From positions 1-40,130 of the forward strand of contig CAIMEA010000230.1 in NCBI GenBank assembly GCA_903839845.1: a stretch of DNA of 40,130 nt, read 5' to 3'. The stretch is from an uncultured Hyphomicrobiales bacterium (GTDB taxonomy: Bacteria > Pseudomonadota > Alphaproteobacteria > Rhizobiales > Xanthobacteraceae). The notes under the pieces are model-generated. The model had not been told where the DNA came from. It saw only the letters and a program-made list of their open reading frames with translations, and ran no database searches. This document shows positions 7,933-16,538 of the stretch, one piece after another (the stretch's first letter is position 1; the number at the start of each line of letters is the position of its first letter). The translations under genes were made by a program, and so were the position numbers.

Positions 7933-9903
7933 ATGACCGACCACCACGCCCATCACGCCTCGCCGAAAAGCGTCCCCGCCGACAGCGGGTCGCTTCTCGG
8001 CACAATTGTCCACCTGTGGCCCTATATCTGGCCGAGCGAACGCGCCGACCTGAAGGCGCGCATCGTCGGCGCCATGGTGCTGCTGCTCGCCGCCAAGCTG
8101 ACCACCATGGTGGTGCCGTTCACCTTCAAATGGGCGACCGATGCGCTGGCCGGTGCCGGCTCAGCGCCGATCGCCGGGTCGGAATGGCTGTTGTGGGTCG
8201 TCGCGGCGCCGGTGACGCTGACGCTCGCCTATGGCGGCACCCGCATTTTGATGGCTGTGCTGACGCAAATCCGCGACGGCATGTTCGCCAAGGTGGCGAT
8301 GCACGCGGTGCGGCGGCTGGCGTTTCGTACTTTCATCCACATGCACGAACTGTCGCTGCGTTTTCATCTCGAACGCAAGACCGGCGGGCTGACCCGCGTT
8401 CTCGAACGCGGCCGCAACGCCATCGAGACCATCGTGCGCATGGTCATCCTGCAACTGGCGCCGACCATCATCGAACTGTCGATGATCGTCGTCGTCCTGA
8501 TGTGGCAGTTCGATTGGCGCTATGTCGCGGTCATTCTGGCGACGGTCACGGTCTATCTAGTCTATACCTATTACGCGACCGAATGGCGCATCGGCATCCG
8601 CCGCAAGATGAACGACAGCGACACCGACGCCAACGTCAAGGCGATCGACTCGCTGCTCAATTACGAGACGGTGAAATATTTCAGCGCCGAGGAGCGCGAG
8701 GCCGAGCGCTACGACCGCGCCATGGCGCGTTACGAGAATGCTTCGACCAGCGCCTATACTTCGCTCGCCGTGCTCAATGCCGGGCAGGCGGTGATCTTCA
8801 CCTGCGGCTTGGCGGCGGCGATGGTCTTGTGCGCGTTTGAAATTCGCGATGGCAGCAAGACCGTCGGCGATTTCGTGCTGATCAACGCGATGATGATCCA
8901 GCTGTACCAGCCGCTCAATTTCATGGGCATGGTCTATCGCGAGATCAAGCAGGCGATCATCGACATTGAATTGATGTTCTCGATTTTGAACCGTGAGCCG
9001 GAAATCAAGGACGAGCCGAATGCGCCGGCGCTGAAAGTGTCGGGCGGCGTCGTCCGTTTCGAGAACGTGCAGTTCGCCTACGAACCGGCGCGGCGCATTC
9101 TCAAGGGCATCAGCTTCGAGGTGCCGGCCGGCAAGACGGTCGCCGTGGTCGGGCCATCGGGGGCCGGCAAGTCGACGATCTCGCGGCTGCTGTTTCGCTT
9201 CTATGATCTGTTCGGCGGTCGCATCACCATCGACGGCCAGGACATCGCCAAGGTGACGCAGAAATCGCTGCGCCAGGTGATCGGCATGGTGCCGCAGGAT
9301 ACTGTCTTGTTCAACGACACCATCCGCTACAACATCCGCTACGGCCGCTGGGAAGCAAGCGACGCCGAAGTGGAGGAGGCGGCGCAACTGGCGCAGATCG
9401 ACGGGTTCATTCGTCTCGCGCCGAAGGGCTACGAGGCCGAAGTCGGCGAGCGCGGGCTAAAGCTCTCCGGCGGCGAGAAGCAGCGCGTCGCCATTGCCCG
9501 CACGATATTGAAGGCGCCGCCGATCCTGGTGTTGGATGAGGCGACCTCGGCGCTCGACAGCCATACCGAACGCGAAATCCAGGATGCGCTGGAGCGCGTG
9601 TCGAAAGGCCGTACCACTCTGGTGATAGCGCACCGGCTGTCGACCATTGTCGGCGCCGACGAAATCATCGTGCTCGATCAGGGCGAGATCGTCGAGCGCG
9701 GCCGTCACGCAGTGCTGCTCGCCAAGAACGGGCTCTATGCCAGCATGTGGAACCGGCAGCGCGAGGCCGAGGAGGCGCGCGAAAAACTGGCCCGTGTCGC
9801 CGAGGACGCGGCCATGCCCAATCGCAATCCGCCGCCGGTTGCGGATATGATCGCCCCGAGCGATTCGCCGGTTATCGCCGCGCCCGCCGACGCGGCGGAA
9901 TAG
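7933..9903 (+). CDS. ABC transporter, fused permease/ATPase, Atm1 (ABCB7/HMT1) type
   Basis: A 656-residue half-transporter that should dimerise in the inner membrane. The N-terminal 330 residues carry six membrane helices. The ATPase half has Walker [10 protein letters not shown] (about 407), signature LSGGEKQ (about 512), Walker [13 protein letters not shown] and the H-loop in VIAHRLSTI. The permease start LWPYIWP and [11 protein letters not shown]-like pattern, and the segment around [19 protein letters not shown], match Atm1-type exporters of glutathione polysulfide or glutathione-metal species, linked to iron-sulfur and heavy-metal homeostasis. The His-rich start (TDHHAHH) and the Pro/Ala tail are not conserved parts. 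psd follows ten bases later, so the two are probably cotranscribed. Confidence 0.92.
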   Translation: MTDHHAHHASPKSVPADSGSLLGTIVHLWPYIWPSERADLKARIVGAMVLLLAAKLTTMVVPFTFKWATDALAGAGSAPIAGSEWLLWVVAAPVTLTLAYGGTRILMAVLTQIRDGMFAKVAMHAVRRLAFRTFIHMHELSLRFHLERKTGGLTRVLERGRNAIETIVRMVILQLAPTIIELSMIVVVLMWQFDWRYVAVILATVTVYLVYTYYATEWRIGIRRKMNDSDTDANVKAIDSLLNYETVKYFSAEEREAERYDRAMARYENASTSAYTSLAVLNAGQAVIFTCGLAAAMVLCAFEIRDGSKTVGDFVLINAMMIQLYQPLNFMGMVYREIKQAIIDIELMFSILNREPEIKDEPNAPALKVSGGVVRFENVQFAYEPARRILKGISFEVPAGKTVAVVGPSGAGKSTISRLLFRFYDLFGGRITIDGQDIAKVTQKSLRQVIGMVPQDTVLFNDTIRYNIRYGRWEASDAEVEEAAQLAQIDGFIRLAPKGYEAEVGERGLKLSGGEKQRVAIARTILKAPPILVLDEATSALDSHTEREIQDALERVSKGRTTLVIAHRLSTIVGADEIIVLDQGEIVERGRHAVLLAKNGLYASMWNRQREAEEAREKLARVAEDAAMPNRNPPPVADMIAPSDSPVIAAPADAAE

Positions 9904-9913
9904 GAAGCTGACA

Positions 9914-10612
9914 ATGTCGATCTATGACTCGATCCGCAAGCAACTGGTGCCGATCACGCCGGAGGGCTACCCATTCATCGGCGCCTTCGCCTTTGCCAGC
10001 CTGGTGCTGTTCTGGATCTGGACGCCGCTCGGATGGATCGGCACCGTGCTGACGTTGTGGTGCGTCTATTTCTTCCGCGATCCGCCGCGGGTGACGCCGG
10101 TGCGCGAGGGCCTGGTGGTGTCGCCGGCCGACGGCCGCGTCAGCATGATCACCACCATGGCGCCGCCGCACGAACTCGGCATGGGCGTCGCGCCGATGTT
10201 GCGCATATCGGTGTTCATGAGCGTGTTCGACTGCCACGTGAACCGCAGCCCGGTGAACGGCCGCGTCGAGAAAATCCTTTATCAGCCCGGGAAGTTCTTC
10301 AACGCCGATCTCGACAAGGCTTCGCTCGACAACGAACGCAACTCGCTGGTCATCTCGGCCGCCGGCACCCGCATCGCCGTGGTGCAGATCGCCGGGCTGA
10401 TCGCGCGCCGCATCATCTGCTACGTGCGCGAAACCCAGCCGGTCGGCGCCGGCGAGCGTTTCGGCATGATCCGCTTCGGCTCGCGCCTCGATGTCTATCT
10501 GCCGGAGGGCACCGTGCCGCTGGTCGCGGTCGGGCAGACCGCGCTGTCCGGCGAGACGGTGCTTGCCGATCTCAAGTCACATGACGAAAGCCGTGCGTTC
10601 CGCGCCGGCTGA
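9914..10612 (+). CDS. psd: Phosphatidylserine decarboxylase proenzyme
   Basis: Converts phosphatidylserine to phosphatidylethanolamine at the inner membrane. At 232 residues it belongs to the short class. A membrane-associated hydrophobic region (about 20-55) precedes the conserved VSPADGRV and the DCHVNRSPV segment. The self-cleavage site is [10 protein letters not shown]: cleavage between Gly189 and Ser190 gives the beta chain and a pyruvoyl group from Ser190. In rhizobia psd and pssA are normally adjacent and cotranscribed. Here pssA lies 1.5 kb downstream with an opposite-strand MFS gene in between. Confidence 0.95.
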   Translation: MSIYDSIRKQLVPITPEGYPFIGAFAFASLVLFWIWTPLGWIGTVLTLWCVYFFRDPPRVTPVREGLVVSPADGRVSMITTMAPPHELGMGVAPMLRISVFMSVFDCHVNRSPVNGRVEKILYQPGKFFNADLDKASLDNERNSLVISAAGTRIAVVQIAGLIARRIICYVRETQPVGAGERFGMIRFGSRLDVYLPEGTVPLVAVGQTALSGETVLADLKSHDESRAFRAG

Positions 10613-10636
10613 GCGCCGACGCGGGACGGCATTGCC

Positions 10637-11899
10637 TTAAGCGCTCGCGTAGCTCCTGCGCATGGGCTTGAGCACGAACAACGCCAGCAGCCCGGTGATC
10701 ACATCCATGGCGATGATGACGCCGAAGACCGGCAACCAGCTGCCGGTCTGTTCCGCCATATAGGCGGCAACCGGCGCGCCGAGCACCGAACCGACGCCCT
10801 GCGCCATATAGAGGAAGCCGTAATTCGTCGTGGCGTTCTTGGTGCCGAAGGTATCGGTCAAGGTCGATGGGAACAGCGAGAAAATCTCGCCCCAGCCGAA
10901 GAACACGACGGCGGACAAGATCACGAACAGCATCGCGTCGTTGCGCGCCATCACCAGGCCGAGAATGGCCACCGCTTCGAACAGGAAGGCGATGCCCATC
11001 GTATTCTCGCGGCCGATGCGATCCGACACCCAGCCGAAGAAGGGCCGCGTCAGGCCGTTGGTGATGCGATCGACGGTGAGCGCCAGCGGCAGCGCCGCCA
11101 GGCCCCACACCATGACATTGGCAACGCCGAAGGCGCGCGAGAACGCCGCGAACTGCGAAATCACCATCAGGCCGCCGGTCGACATCATCGTCATCATGAC
11201 GAACATCAGCCAGAATACTTTGGTCTTGAGCATGTCCTTGGGCGCGACATTGCGCGACGACGCCATGATTGCCGGCGCGTGCAAGACGTCACTGGTGGTC
11301 GGCGAGCGCATGGCCAGCGCGGCCAGTGCACCGACAATGCCGAGGATGATGCCGAACACCACCAAGGTGTGCTGATAGCCGACGGTCTTGAGCATGGAGT
11401 CGATCGGGAAGGTCGTGGCGATGGCGCCAAAGCCGTAGCCGGCCGCGACCATGCCGGTGGCAAAGCCGCGCTTGTCGGGAAACCATTTCACCATCAGACC
11501 GACAATGCCGATGTAAACGATGCCGGTACCGATGCCGCAAAGCAGGCCGTAGGTCAGGTACAGGCTGGTGAGGGTGGTGGCGTAAGCGGCGGCGATCCAG
11601 CCGAGACCGGAGAGGACGCAGCCTGTGGCAATCAGAAGCTTCGGGCCGAATTTGTCGACGAGGAAGCCTTGCGCCGGCGAGAAAAAGGTCTGAACCACGA
11701 TCAGAATGGTCAGCGTCACCTGCACGGCCGACAGGGGCACATGCAGCGCGTCCTGATAAGGTTTTGTGAAAAGCGTCCAGACGTATTGCGGGCTGGAAAT
11801 CGACATCATGGCGATGAGGCCCAGTCCTAGCTGGACCCACCGGGTCGAGGACGTGGCGCCTGGCAGCGCCAGCGGTCCGGTATCTGTGGCGGCGGTCAT
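10637..11899 (-). CDS. MFS transporter, oxalate/formate antiporter (OxlT)-like
   Basis: A 420-residue inner-membrane carrier with about twelve predicted helices. Signatures include the MFS loop DKFGPKLL after helix 2 and DRIGREN after helix 8, and GYGFGAIATTFPI, which fits the OxlT-like subfamily. The known archetype exchanges oxalate for formate; here no formyl-CoA transferase or oxalyl-CoA decarboxylase gene is nearby, so the substrate is uncertain and other carboxylates are possible. ATG 11899 is preceded by AGGAG at good distance; the open frame continues upstream but without a second credible start. It lies opposite in strand to psd and pssA and separates them. Confidence 0.88.
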   Translation of the reverse strand: MTAATDTGPLALPGATSSTRWVQLGLGLIAMMSISSPQYVWTLFTKPYQDALHVPLSAVQVTLTILIVVQTFFSPAQGFLVDKFGPKLLIATGCVLSGLGWIAAAYATTLTSLYLTYGLLCGIGTGIVYIGIVGLMVKWFPDKRGFATGMVAAGYGFGAIATTFPIDSMLKTVGYQHTLVVFGIILGIVGALAALAMRSPTTSDVLHAPAIMASSRNVAPKDMLKTKVFWLMFVMMTMMSTGGLMVISQFAAFSRAFGVANVMVWGLAALPLALTVDRITNGLTRPFFGWVSDRIGRENTMGIAFLFEAVAILGLVMARNDAMLFVILSAVVFFGWGEIFSLFPSTLTDTFGTKNATTNYGFLYMAQGVGSVLGAPVAAYMAEQTGSWLPVFGVIIAMDVITGLLALFVLKPMRRSYASA

Positions 11900-12098
11900 A
11901 GAAGACTCCTGATCGAGAGCGGTCGGTTGCCTCAGAAGAATTGCAAGCCACGGGCCAACTGGGGAAAAGCGGGAAATGCCGTAATAACGGCAGTGGAATG
12001 GGGTTCTGCAACGAAGCAATTTTGCCGCCGTAGCCTGTTGCTGTGGCTGTTGCCTATAAATTTGGCCGCAATTGCCATTGACTATACCGCCAGCGCGC

Positions 12099-12127
12099 TT
12101 TCCGTTGACGTCACAAAAGGTTATACT
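12099..12127 (+). promoter_or_regulatory. Possible pssA promoter with very short or no leader
   Basis: TATACT (12122-12127) is a good -10 hexamer; TTTCCG at 12099-12104 lies 17 bases before it as a weak -35. A start site seven bases past the -10 would fall on the pssA ATG. A better -35-like TTGACG (12105-12110) is only 11 bases away and is too close. Confidence 0.3.
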
Positions 12128-12133
12128 GGAACC

Positions 12134-13033
12134 ATGGTCTTTCAACCCATCGATCCGACGCAGTCGCCCCCCCGCCGCCGTTTCAAGGCGATCCCGGTGA
12201 GGACGCTGCTGCCCAATCTCATTACCTTGCTGGCTTTGTGCGCCGGCCTGACCGCGATCCGCCTCGCCATCGAGAGCAAGCTCGAACTGGCGCTCGGCGC
12301 CATCGTCTTCGCCGCTGTGCTCGACGGCATCGACGGACGCGTCGCCCGCATGCTCAAGGGCACGTCGCGCTTCGGCGCCGAACTCGACAGCCTGGCCGAC
12401 TTCGTCAATTTCGGCGTCGCGCCCGGGCTGATCCTGTACTTCTGGGGCCTGCACGAATTGAAATCGGCCGGCTGGATCGCCGCTCTGGTGTTCGCGATCT
12501 GCGCGGCGCTGCGGCTGGCGCGCTTCAACGTCATGATCGACGATCCGGACAAGCCGGTCTGGTCGGGCAACTTTTTCACCGGCATTCCGGCGCCGGCCGG
12601 CGCGCTCACTGTGCTGTTGCCGATCTATCTTTACTTCCTCGGCGTCTCCAATGGTCTTGTCACGGTCTGGGTGACGTTTTTCTACACTTTGGCCATCGGC
12701 CTGTTGATGGTGTCGCGTCTGCCGGTGCTGTCCGGCAAGCGCGTCGGCAAACGCGTACCGCCGGAAATGGTGCTGCCGGTATTCGTCGTGGTGGTGTTGG
12801 TCTTCGCGTTGCTGATCAGCTATCCGTGGGAAGTGTTGTCGGTGAGCGCGATCGTCTATCTCGGCAGCCTGCCGCTTAGCTGGCTGTCCTACCGCGATTA
12901 TGTGCGCAAGGATGCGCTGGCAGCCGGTTCGCCGGGTTCCGAGCCAACGGCGTCCGCCAACGCAACGGCGCCTGGCATCGCCCCGCCGACGGGCAACGAT
13001 ACGGCGGCCGATCGTCCGCCGCGCCTGAACTGA
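12134..13033 (+). CDS. pssA: CDP-diacylglycerol-serine O-phosphatidyltransferase
   Basis: Makes phosphatidylserine from CDP-diacylglycerol and serine, feeding Psd. The CDP-alcohol phosphotransferase signature is complete: DGRVAR, eight residues, then GAELDSLAD, holding the metal and substrate Asp residues. Several membrane helices follow. The 299-residue product has a Pro/Ala/Thr-rich C-terminal tail from about residue 262 that is probably disordered. The start at 12134 is chosen because the protein homology begins there; the frame continues upstream through non-conserved sequence. A TATACT hexamer ends seven bases before the ATG, so the message might be leaderless. Confidence 0.94.
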   Translation: MVFQPIDPTQSPPRRRFKAIPVRTLLPNLITLLALCAGLTAIRLAIESKLELALGAIVFAAVLDGIDGRVARMLKGTSRFGAELDSLADFVNFGVAPGLILYFWGLHELKSAGWIAALVFAICAALRLARFNVMIDDPDKPVWSGNFFTGIPAPAGALTVLLPIYLYFLGVSNGLVTVWVTFFYTLAIGLLMVSRLPVLSGKRVGKRVPPEMVLPVFVVVVLVFALLISYPWEVLSVSAIVYLGSLPLSWLSYRDYVRKDALAAGSPGSEPTASANATAPGIAPPTGNDTAADRPPRLN

Positions 13034-13067
13034 CCATCTTCAAGCTCGCATAGAAATTATTGCCATC

Positions 13068-13634
13068 ATGCCGCGCGCCACCAGTGTCATCGCCGCCTCG
13101 CATCGTCATGACCGGCCGGTCGCCGATACGGTGATCCTGGATTACGCCATGCGCAGCGCCGGTGAGGGCGTGGTGACGAGCGTCAAGGGCAACACAATCG
13201 AGATCCATTTGCATGGTGGGTTGCGCCTGCGGACCGACGATCTGCTGGTGCTTGATGACGGCACTCTGGTCGAAGTGGTGGCGGCGCCGGAGGCGCTGAT
13301 CGAGGCGCGCGCCGCCGATGTCGCGGCTTTGGCGCGTCTGGCCTGGCATCTGGGCGACCGCCATATCGCCGTACAGCTTTTACCCAATCGCATACGGGCG
13401 CGGCGCGATGAAGCAGTCGCAACGTTGCTGGCAGCGCTTGGCGCCAAGGTTGCGCTGATCGACGCGCCGTTCGAGCCGGAAGGCGGCGCCTATGCGCCGC
13501 CGCCGGCGCAAGCTCATGACCATGTGCACGATGCGCATTGCGGGCACGATCACTGTCACGATCACGCGCACGACCATGGACACGATCATCACCATGATCA
13601 CGCGCATTCACATCACGGCCACAAGCACGATTGA
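13068..13634 (+). CDS. ureE: Urease accessory protein UreE
   Basis: Nickel metallochaperone that delivers Ni(II) for urease maturation with UreDFG. The 188-residue product has the N-terminal peptide-binding-like domain (DTVILDYAMRSAGEG, GLRLRTDDLLVL), the C-terminal metal-binding domain with LGDRHIAVQLLPNRIR, and a tail after about residue 145 with 20 histidines in the last 40 or so residues, mostly in His-Asp pairs, plus two cysteines. Such a tail stores several nickel ions in other UreE proteins. It follows pssA by 34 bases on the same strand. No other urease gene is in the window, so it is detached from a normal ure cluster here. Confidence 0.92.
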   Translation: MPRATSVIAASHRHDRPVADTVILDYAMRSAGEGVVTSVKGNTIEIHLHGGLRLRTDDLLVLDDGTLVEVVAAPEALIEARAADVAALARLAWHLGDRHIAVQLLPNRIRARRDEAVATLLAALGAKVALIDAPFEPEGGAYAPPPAQAHDHVHDAHCGHDHCHDHAHDHGHDHHHDHAHSHHGHKHD

Positions 13635-13660
13635 GTTTATGTTTCGTGTTTTTCTTTCTT

Positions 13661-13780
13661 CGTCATGCCCGGCCTTGTGCCGGGCATTCACGTCTTGGCG
13701 ACGAAGAAAGTCGTGGATGGCCGGGACATAGGCGTTTTGAAGAAACGCCGTTCTTCGAACGACTATGCCCGGCCATGACG
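13661..13780. repeat. Composite palindromic (REP-like) repeat, relative of 4328-4418
   Basis: The first hairpin is ATGCCCGGC (13665-13673) with GCCGGGCAT (13679-13687). The second pairs ATGGCCGGG (about 13717-13725) with CCCGGCCAT (about 13768-13776), but its loop is expanded and contains another small hairpin, GGCGTTT with AAACGCC (13731-13749). Outer arms are again CGTCATG and CATGACG. It lies between the convergent ureE and GST genes and may act as a two-way transcript end. Confidence 0.75.
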
Positions 13781-13782
13781 AG

Positions 13783-14445
13783 CTATTTATTTCGGAACCC
13801 CTGCGTGCCGAACGGATAGCCCGGCATGATATCGTAAGGATGCGCCCAGCCGGGCAGGGCTTCCATTCGCTTGAGCCAGGCGCCGATCGCCGGATGCTCC
13901 TTGGCGATGTCGAAGCCGAACTCTTCCGCGGGGTAATACAGATAGGCCGTCATCGAAATGTCGGCGATGGTCGGTTTGTCGCTGACCAGAAAGTCGCGCC
14001 CGGTCAGGCGCTTGTTGACGATGGCCAGCGCATTGTCGATGCGGCCCTTGAGAAATCCGACCACGGCCGGATCGCCGGCCGGCTTGGCGAAATTCTTGAG
14101 GAAGCGGTACGGCCCAAGAAAACCATTGACCTTCTGGTTGTCGAATATGATCCAGCGCAACGACTCCATCTCCTGGTCGTCGCCTTGCGGCAGGAATTTG
14201 CCCGACTTGCGCGCCAGATAAGTGAGGATCACGGCCGACTGCGACAATCGCTTCGCGCCGTCGACCAGTACCGGCACTTCGCCCATTTCATTGACGCCGT
14301 CGCGGTAGTCGGGCGTGCGCTGGATGCCGGCGCCGAAAAAATCGATCCAGACAGGCTCCCACTTGGCGCCGATCAGATTGAGCATCAGCGCGGCGCGGTA
14401 GGCGTTGCCGGACTGGGCGAAGCAATAAAGCTGATAGTCGGACAT
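13783..14445 (-). CDS. Glutathione S-transferase family protein
   Basis: A 220-residue cytosolic GST. The thioredoxin-like N-terminal domain (about 1-80) includes the opening YQLYCFAQSGNAYRA, where the active-site Ser or Cys normally lies, the cis-Pro in GEVPVLVDG and the glutathione gamma-Glu contact in LSQSAVILTYLA. The helical C-terminal domain has the N-capping pattern in KPTIADISMTAYLYY. It probably conjugates or reduces using glutathione; the substrate is unknown. The gene stands alone between a palindromic repeat and the lipoprotein gene, transcribed in the same direction as the latter. Confidence 0.88.
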   Translation of the reverse strand: MSDYQLYCFAQSGNAYRAALMLNLIGAKWEPVWIDFFGAGIQRTPDYRDGVNEMGEVPVLVDGAKRLSQSAVILTYLARKSGKFLPQGDDQEMESLRWIIFDNQKVNGFLGPYRFLKNFAKPAGDPAVVGFLKGRIDNALAIVNKRLTGRDFLVSDKPTIADISMTAYLYYPAEEFGFDIAKEHPAIGAWLKRMEALPGWAHPYDIMPGYPFGTQGFRNK

Positions 14446-14484
14446 GCGATGCGCCTTTGTTTTTGCCGGAGAAAAGAGGGGCGG

Positions 14485-14859
14485 CTAACGCGCAAGCGTC
14501 AGTGCGGTGCCGGAACTGGATTTTCCTTCGAAGCGGTCGCCCGCATAACCGAGCTGGGCGAGTTCATTGTTGCTGTCGTCGCTGATGGTCAGCGCGCTTT
14601 GCCGCAGCGACCAGCGGCGGCTGGTGAAAAAACGTTCCGGACAGCCGCCTTCCGGCGACACCGTGCCTTCGCTGGCGCCCTGCCTTGCGGTGAAGGTCAT
14701 GCCGCAGGCGGGCGCGTTCGGCGCCGTCAGCATCCAGCGGCCGGGCATGGTCAAGTCGGCCGGCGGCGCTGCCGCATCCGACTGCAGCGACGCACCGCCG
14801 GCGCAACCGGCGAGCGTCACCGCGATCAGCATGGGCCCGGCTATCCGCCAGCGGCGCAT
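14485..14859 (-). CDS. AprI/Inh-like protease-inhibitor lipoprotein
   Basis: A 124-residue exported lipoprotein. The signal peptide ends in the lipobox LAGC at about residue 19, so the protein should be lipid-anchored in the periplasm. The mature part resembles the AprI/Inh family of metalloprotease inhibitors: a W-x-L strand (GRWMLTAPN), paired cysteines (ACGM and GGCP), and RRWSLRQSALTISD followed by FEGKSSSGTALTL. Family members block alkaline metalloproteases such as serralysins. No such protease gene is seen here, so the target is unknown. It starts 13 bases after the mmsA stop on the same strand and is probably cotranscribed. Confidence 0.72.
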   Translation of the reverse strand: MRRWRIAGPMLIAVTLAGCAGGASLQSDAAAPPADLTMPGRWMLTAPNAPACGMTFTARQGASEGTVSPEGGCPERFFTSRRWSLRQSALTISDDSNNELAQLGYAGDRFEGKSSSGTALTLAR

Positions 14860-14872
14860 ACTGACGCCGCCT

Positions 14873-16369
14873 TTACTTCATCGTCGGGATCGAGAACTCG
14901 GCGCCTTCCTTGGTGCCGCTCGGCCAGCGCTGGGTAATGGTCTTGGTCTTGGTATAGAACCGCACCGAGTCCGGACCGTGCTGGTTGAGATCGCCGAAAC
15001 CGGAGCGCTTCCAGCCGCCGAAGGTGTGATAGGCGAGCGGCACCGGGATCGGGAAGTTGACGCCGACCATGCCGACCTGCACGCGATTGACGAAGTCGCG
15101 CGCGGTGTCGCCGTCGCGGGTATAGATGGCGACGCCGTTGCCGTAGTCATGTTCGTTCGGCAGGCGCAGCGCCTCCTCATAATTTTTCGCCCGGACGACG
15201 GAGAGGACCGGCCCGAAGATTTCTTCCTTGTAGATTTTCATGTCCGACGTGACGTTGTCGAACAGACATCCGCCCATGAAGAAGCCTTTTTCATAGCCTT
15301 GCATCTTGAAGCCGCGGCCGTCGACCGCGAGCGTCGCGCCTTCCTTGACGCCGGTATCGACATAATCGCGAATACGATTGAGTGCCGCCTTGGTGACGAC
15401 CGGGCCATAATCGGCCTGCGCATCGGTCGACAGACCGATCTTCAGGCTCTCAACGCGCGGGATCAGCTTTTCCATCAGCAGATCGGCGGTCTTCTTGCCG
15501 ACCGGCACGGCGACCGAAATCGCCATGCAGCGTTCGCCGGCCGAGCCGTAGCCGGCGCCGATCAAGGCGTCGACCGCCTGGTCGATGTCGGCATCCGGCA
15601 TGACGATCATGTGGTTCTTGGCGCCGCCGAAACACTGCGCGCGTTTGCCGTGCGCGGCCGCGGTCGCATAGATGTATTGCGCGATGTCGGAGGAGCCGAC
15701 GAAGCCGACCGCCTGGATGCGGCGATCGGTCAGCAGCGTATCGACCGCTTCCTTGTCGCCGTTGACGACGTTGAGGATGCCCGGCGGCAATCCGGCCTCA
15801 AGAAACAATTCGGCGATGCGCATCGGCACGGACGGATCGCGCTCGGACGGCTTGAGGACGAAGGCGTTGCCGCAGGCGATGGCCGGCGCGCATTTCCATA
15901 ACGGGATCATCGCCGGGAAATTGAACGGCGTGATGCCGGCGACGACGCCGAGTGGCTGGCGCACCGAATAAAGATCGATGCCGGGGCCGGCGCCTTCGGT
16001 GTATTCGCCTTTCAACAGATGTGGAATGCCGTAGGCGAACTCGACCACTTCAAGGCCGCGCTGAATATCGCCGCGCGCGTCCGGTACCGTCTTACCGTGC
16101 TCGGACGACAGCAGCTTGGCGAGGGCGTCGTATTCCTTGTTCACGAGTTCGAGGAATTTGAACATGACGCGGGCGCGCCGTTGCGGGTTGGTCGCCGCCC
16201 AGGCCGGCTGCGCGGCTTCGGCATTGGCGATCGCCGCCTCAACTTCCGATTTGCTGGCGAGCGCTACCTTGGCCTGCACATCACCGGTATTGGGGTCGAA
16301 GACGTCGCCAGTGCGCCCGGAGGCGCCCTTGACCGTCTTGCCGCCGATGAAATGGCCAATATCGCGCAT
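14873..16369 (-). CDS. mmsA: Methylmalonate-semialdehyde dehydrogenase (CoA-acylating)
   Basis: Oxidises methylmalonate semialdehyde to propionyl-CoA (and malonate semialdehyde to acetyl-CoA) with NAD+ and CoA, in valine, thymine and inositol breakdown. The 498-residue product has the aldehyde dehydrogenase core: TPFNFPAMIPLW, the NAD-binding VGFVGSS, and the catalytic Cys in YGSAGERCMAIS. GGAKNHMIVMPDAD replaces the usual ELGGK region, as is typical of MmsA, and WKRSGFGDLNQHG closes it. GAGGAGAAC lies before ATG 16369. Neighbouring valine or inositol genes are not in the window. A perfect CtrA-type site lies 18 bases before the start. Confidence 0.95.
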   Translation of the reverse strand: MRDIGHFIGGKTVKGASGRTGDVFDPNTGDVQAKVALASKSEVEAAIANAEAAQPAWAATNPQRRARVMFKFLELVNKEYDALAKLLSSEHGKTVPDARGDIQRGLEVVEFAYGIPHLLKGEYTEGAGPGIDLYSVRQPLGVVAGITPFNFPAMIPLWKCAPAIACGNAFVLKPSERDPSVPMRIAELFLEAGLPPGILNVVNGDKEAVDTLLTDRRIQAVGFVGSSDIAQYIYATAAAHGKRAQCFGGAKNHMIVMPDADIDQAVDALIGAGYGSAGERCMAISVAVPVGKKTADLLMEKLIPRVESLKIGLSTDAQADYGPVVTKAALNRIRDYVDTGVKEGATLAVDGRGFKMQGYEKGFFMGGCLFDNVTSDMKIYKEEIFGPVLSVVRAKNYEEALRLPNEHDYGNGVAIYTRDGDTARDFVNRVQVGMVGVNFPIPVPLAYHTFGGWKRSGFGDLNQHGPDSVRFYTKTKTITQRWPSGTKEGAEFSIPTMK

Positions 16370-16386
16370 GGGTCGTTCTCCTCAGG

Positions 16387-16401
16387 TTAATTCTTCTTTA
16401 A
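16387..16401. promoter_or_regulatory. CtrA-type binding site TTAA-N7-TTAA
   Basis: A perfect match, TTAA (16387-16390), seven bases, TTAA (16398-16401). It lies 18 bases upstream of the mmsA start codon, where it could block or drive that gene, and 214 bases upstream of motA. Motif evidence only. Confidence 0.5.
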
Positions 16402-16432
16402 GGCACCAGGCCCGTTCGCCGGCGGCCTTGAT

Positions 16433-16452
16433 ACCCTTTCGCAGGGTTTTTT
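16433..16452 (+). terminator. Short terminator-like hairpin in the mmsA-motA gap
   Basis: ACCCT (16433-16437), a five-base loop, AGGGT (16443-16447), then a run of T to 16452. It is oriented to stop plus-strand transcripts, although no plus-strand gene ends here. The stem is only five pairs, so it may be chance or a leader attenuator of motA. Confidence 0.3.
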
Positions 16453-16523
16453 ACAGCATCTGTCTGCCGGATCACAGGTTTGTCGGCGCCGGACGGGCAG
16501 ATTCATTTCATCGGCCGGTAGCC

Positions 16524-16538
16524 TTTACGGCCTCTTAA
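16524..16538. promoter_or_regulatory. Near-consensus CtrA-type site upstream of motA
   Basis: TTTA (16524-16527), seven bases, TTAA (16535-16538), followed by C: one mismatch from the CtrA consensus. It lies 77 bases before the motA start, a plausible promoter distance. CtrA control of motility genes is established in several alphaproteobacteria. Confidence 0.4.

Noticed and set aside
12105-12127. TTGACG with TATACT as a standard promoter for pssA
   Set aside because: The spacing is only 11 bases, too short for a sigma-70-type promoter.
13500-13634. Short CAT/GAT/CAC tandem-like repeat as a microsatellite
   Set aside because: It is explained as the His-Asp coding tail of ureE.
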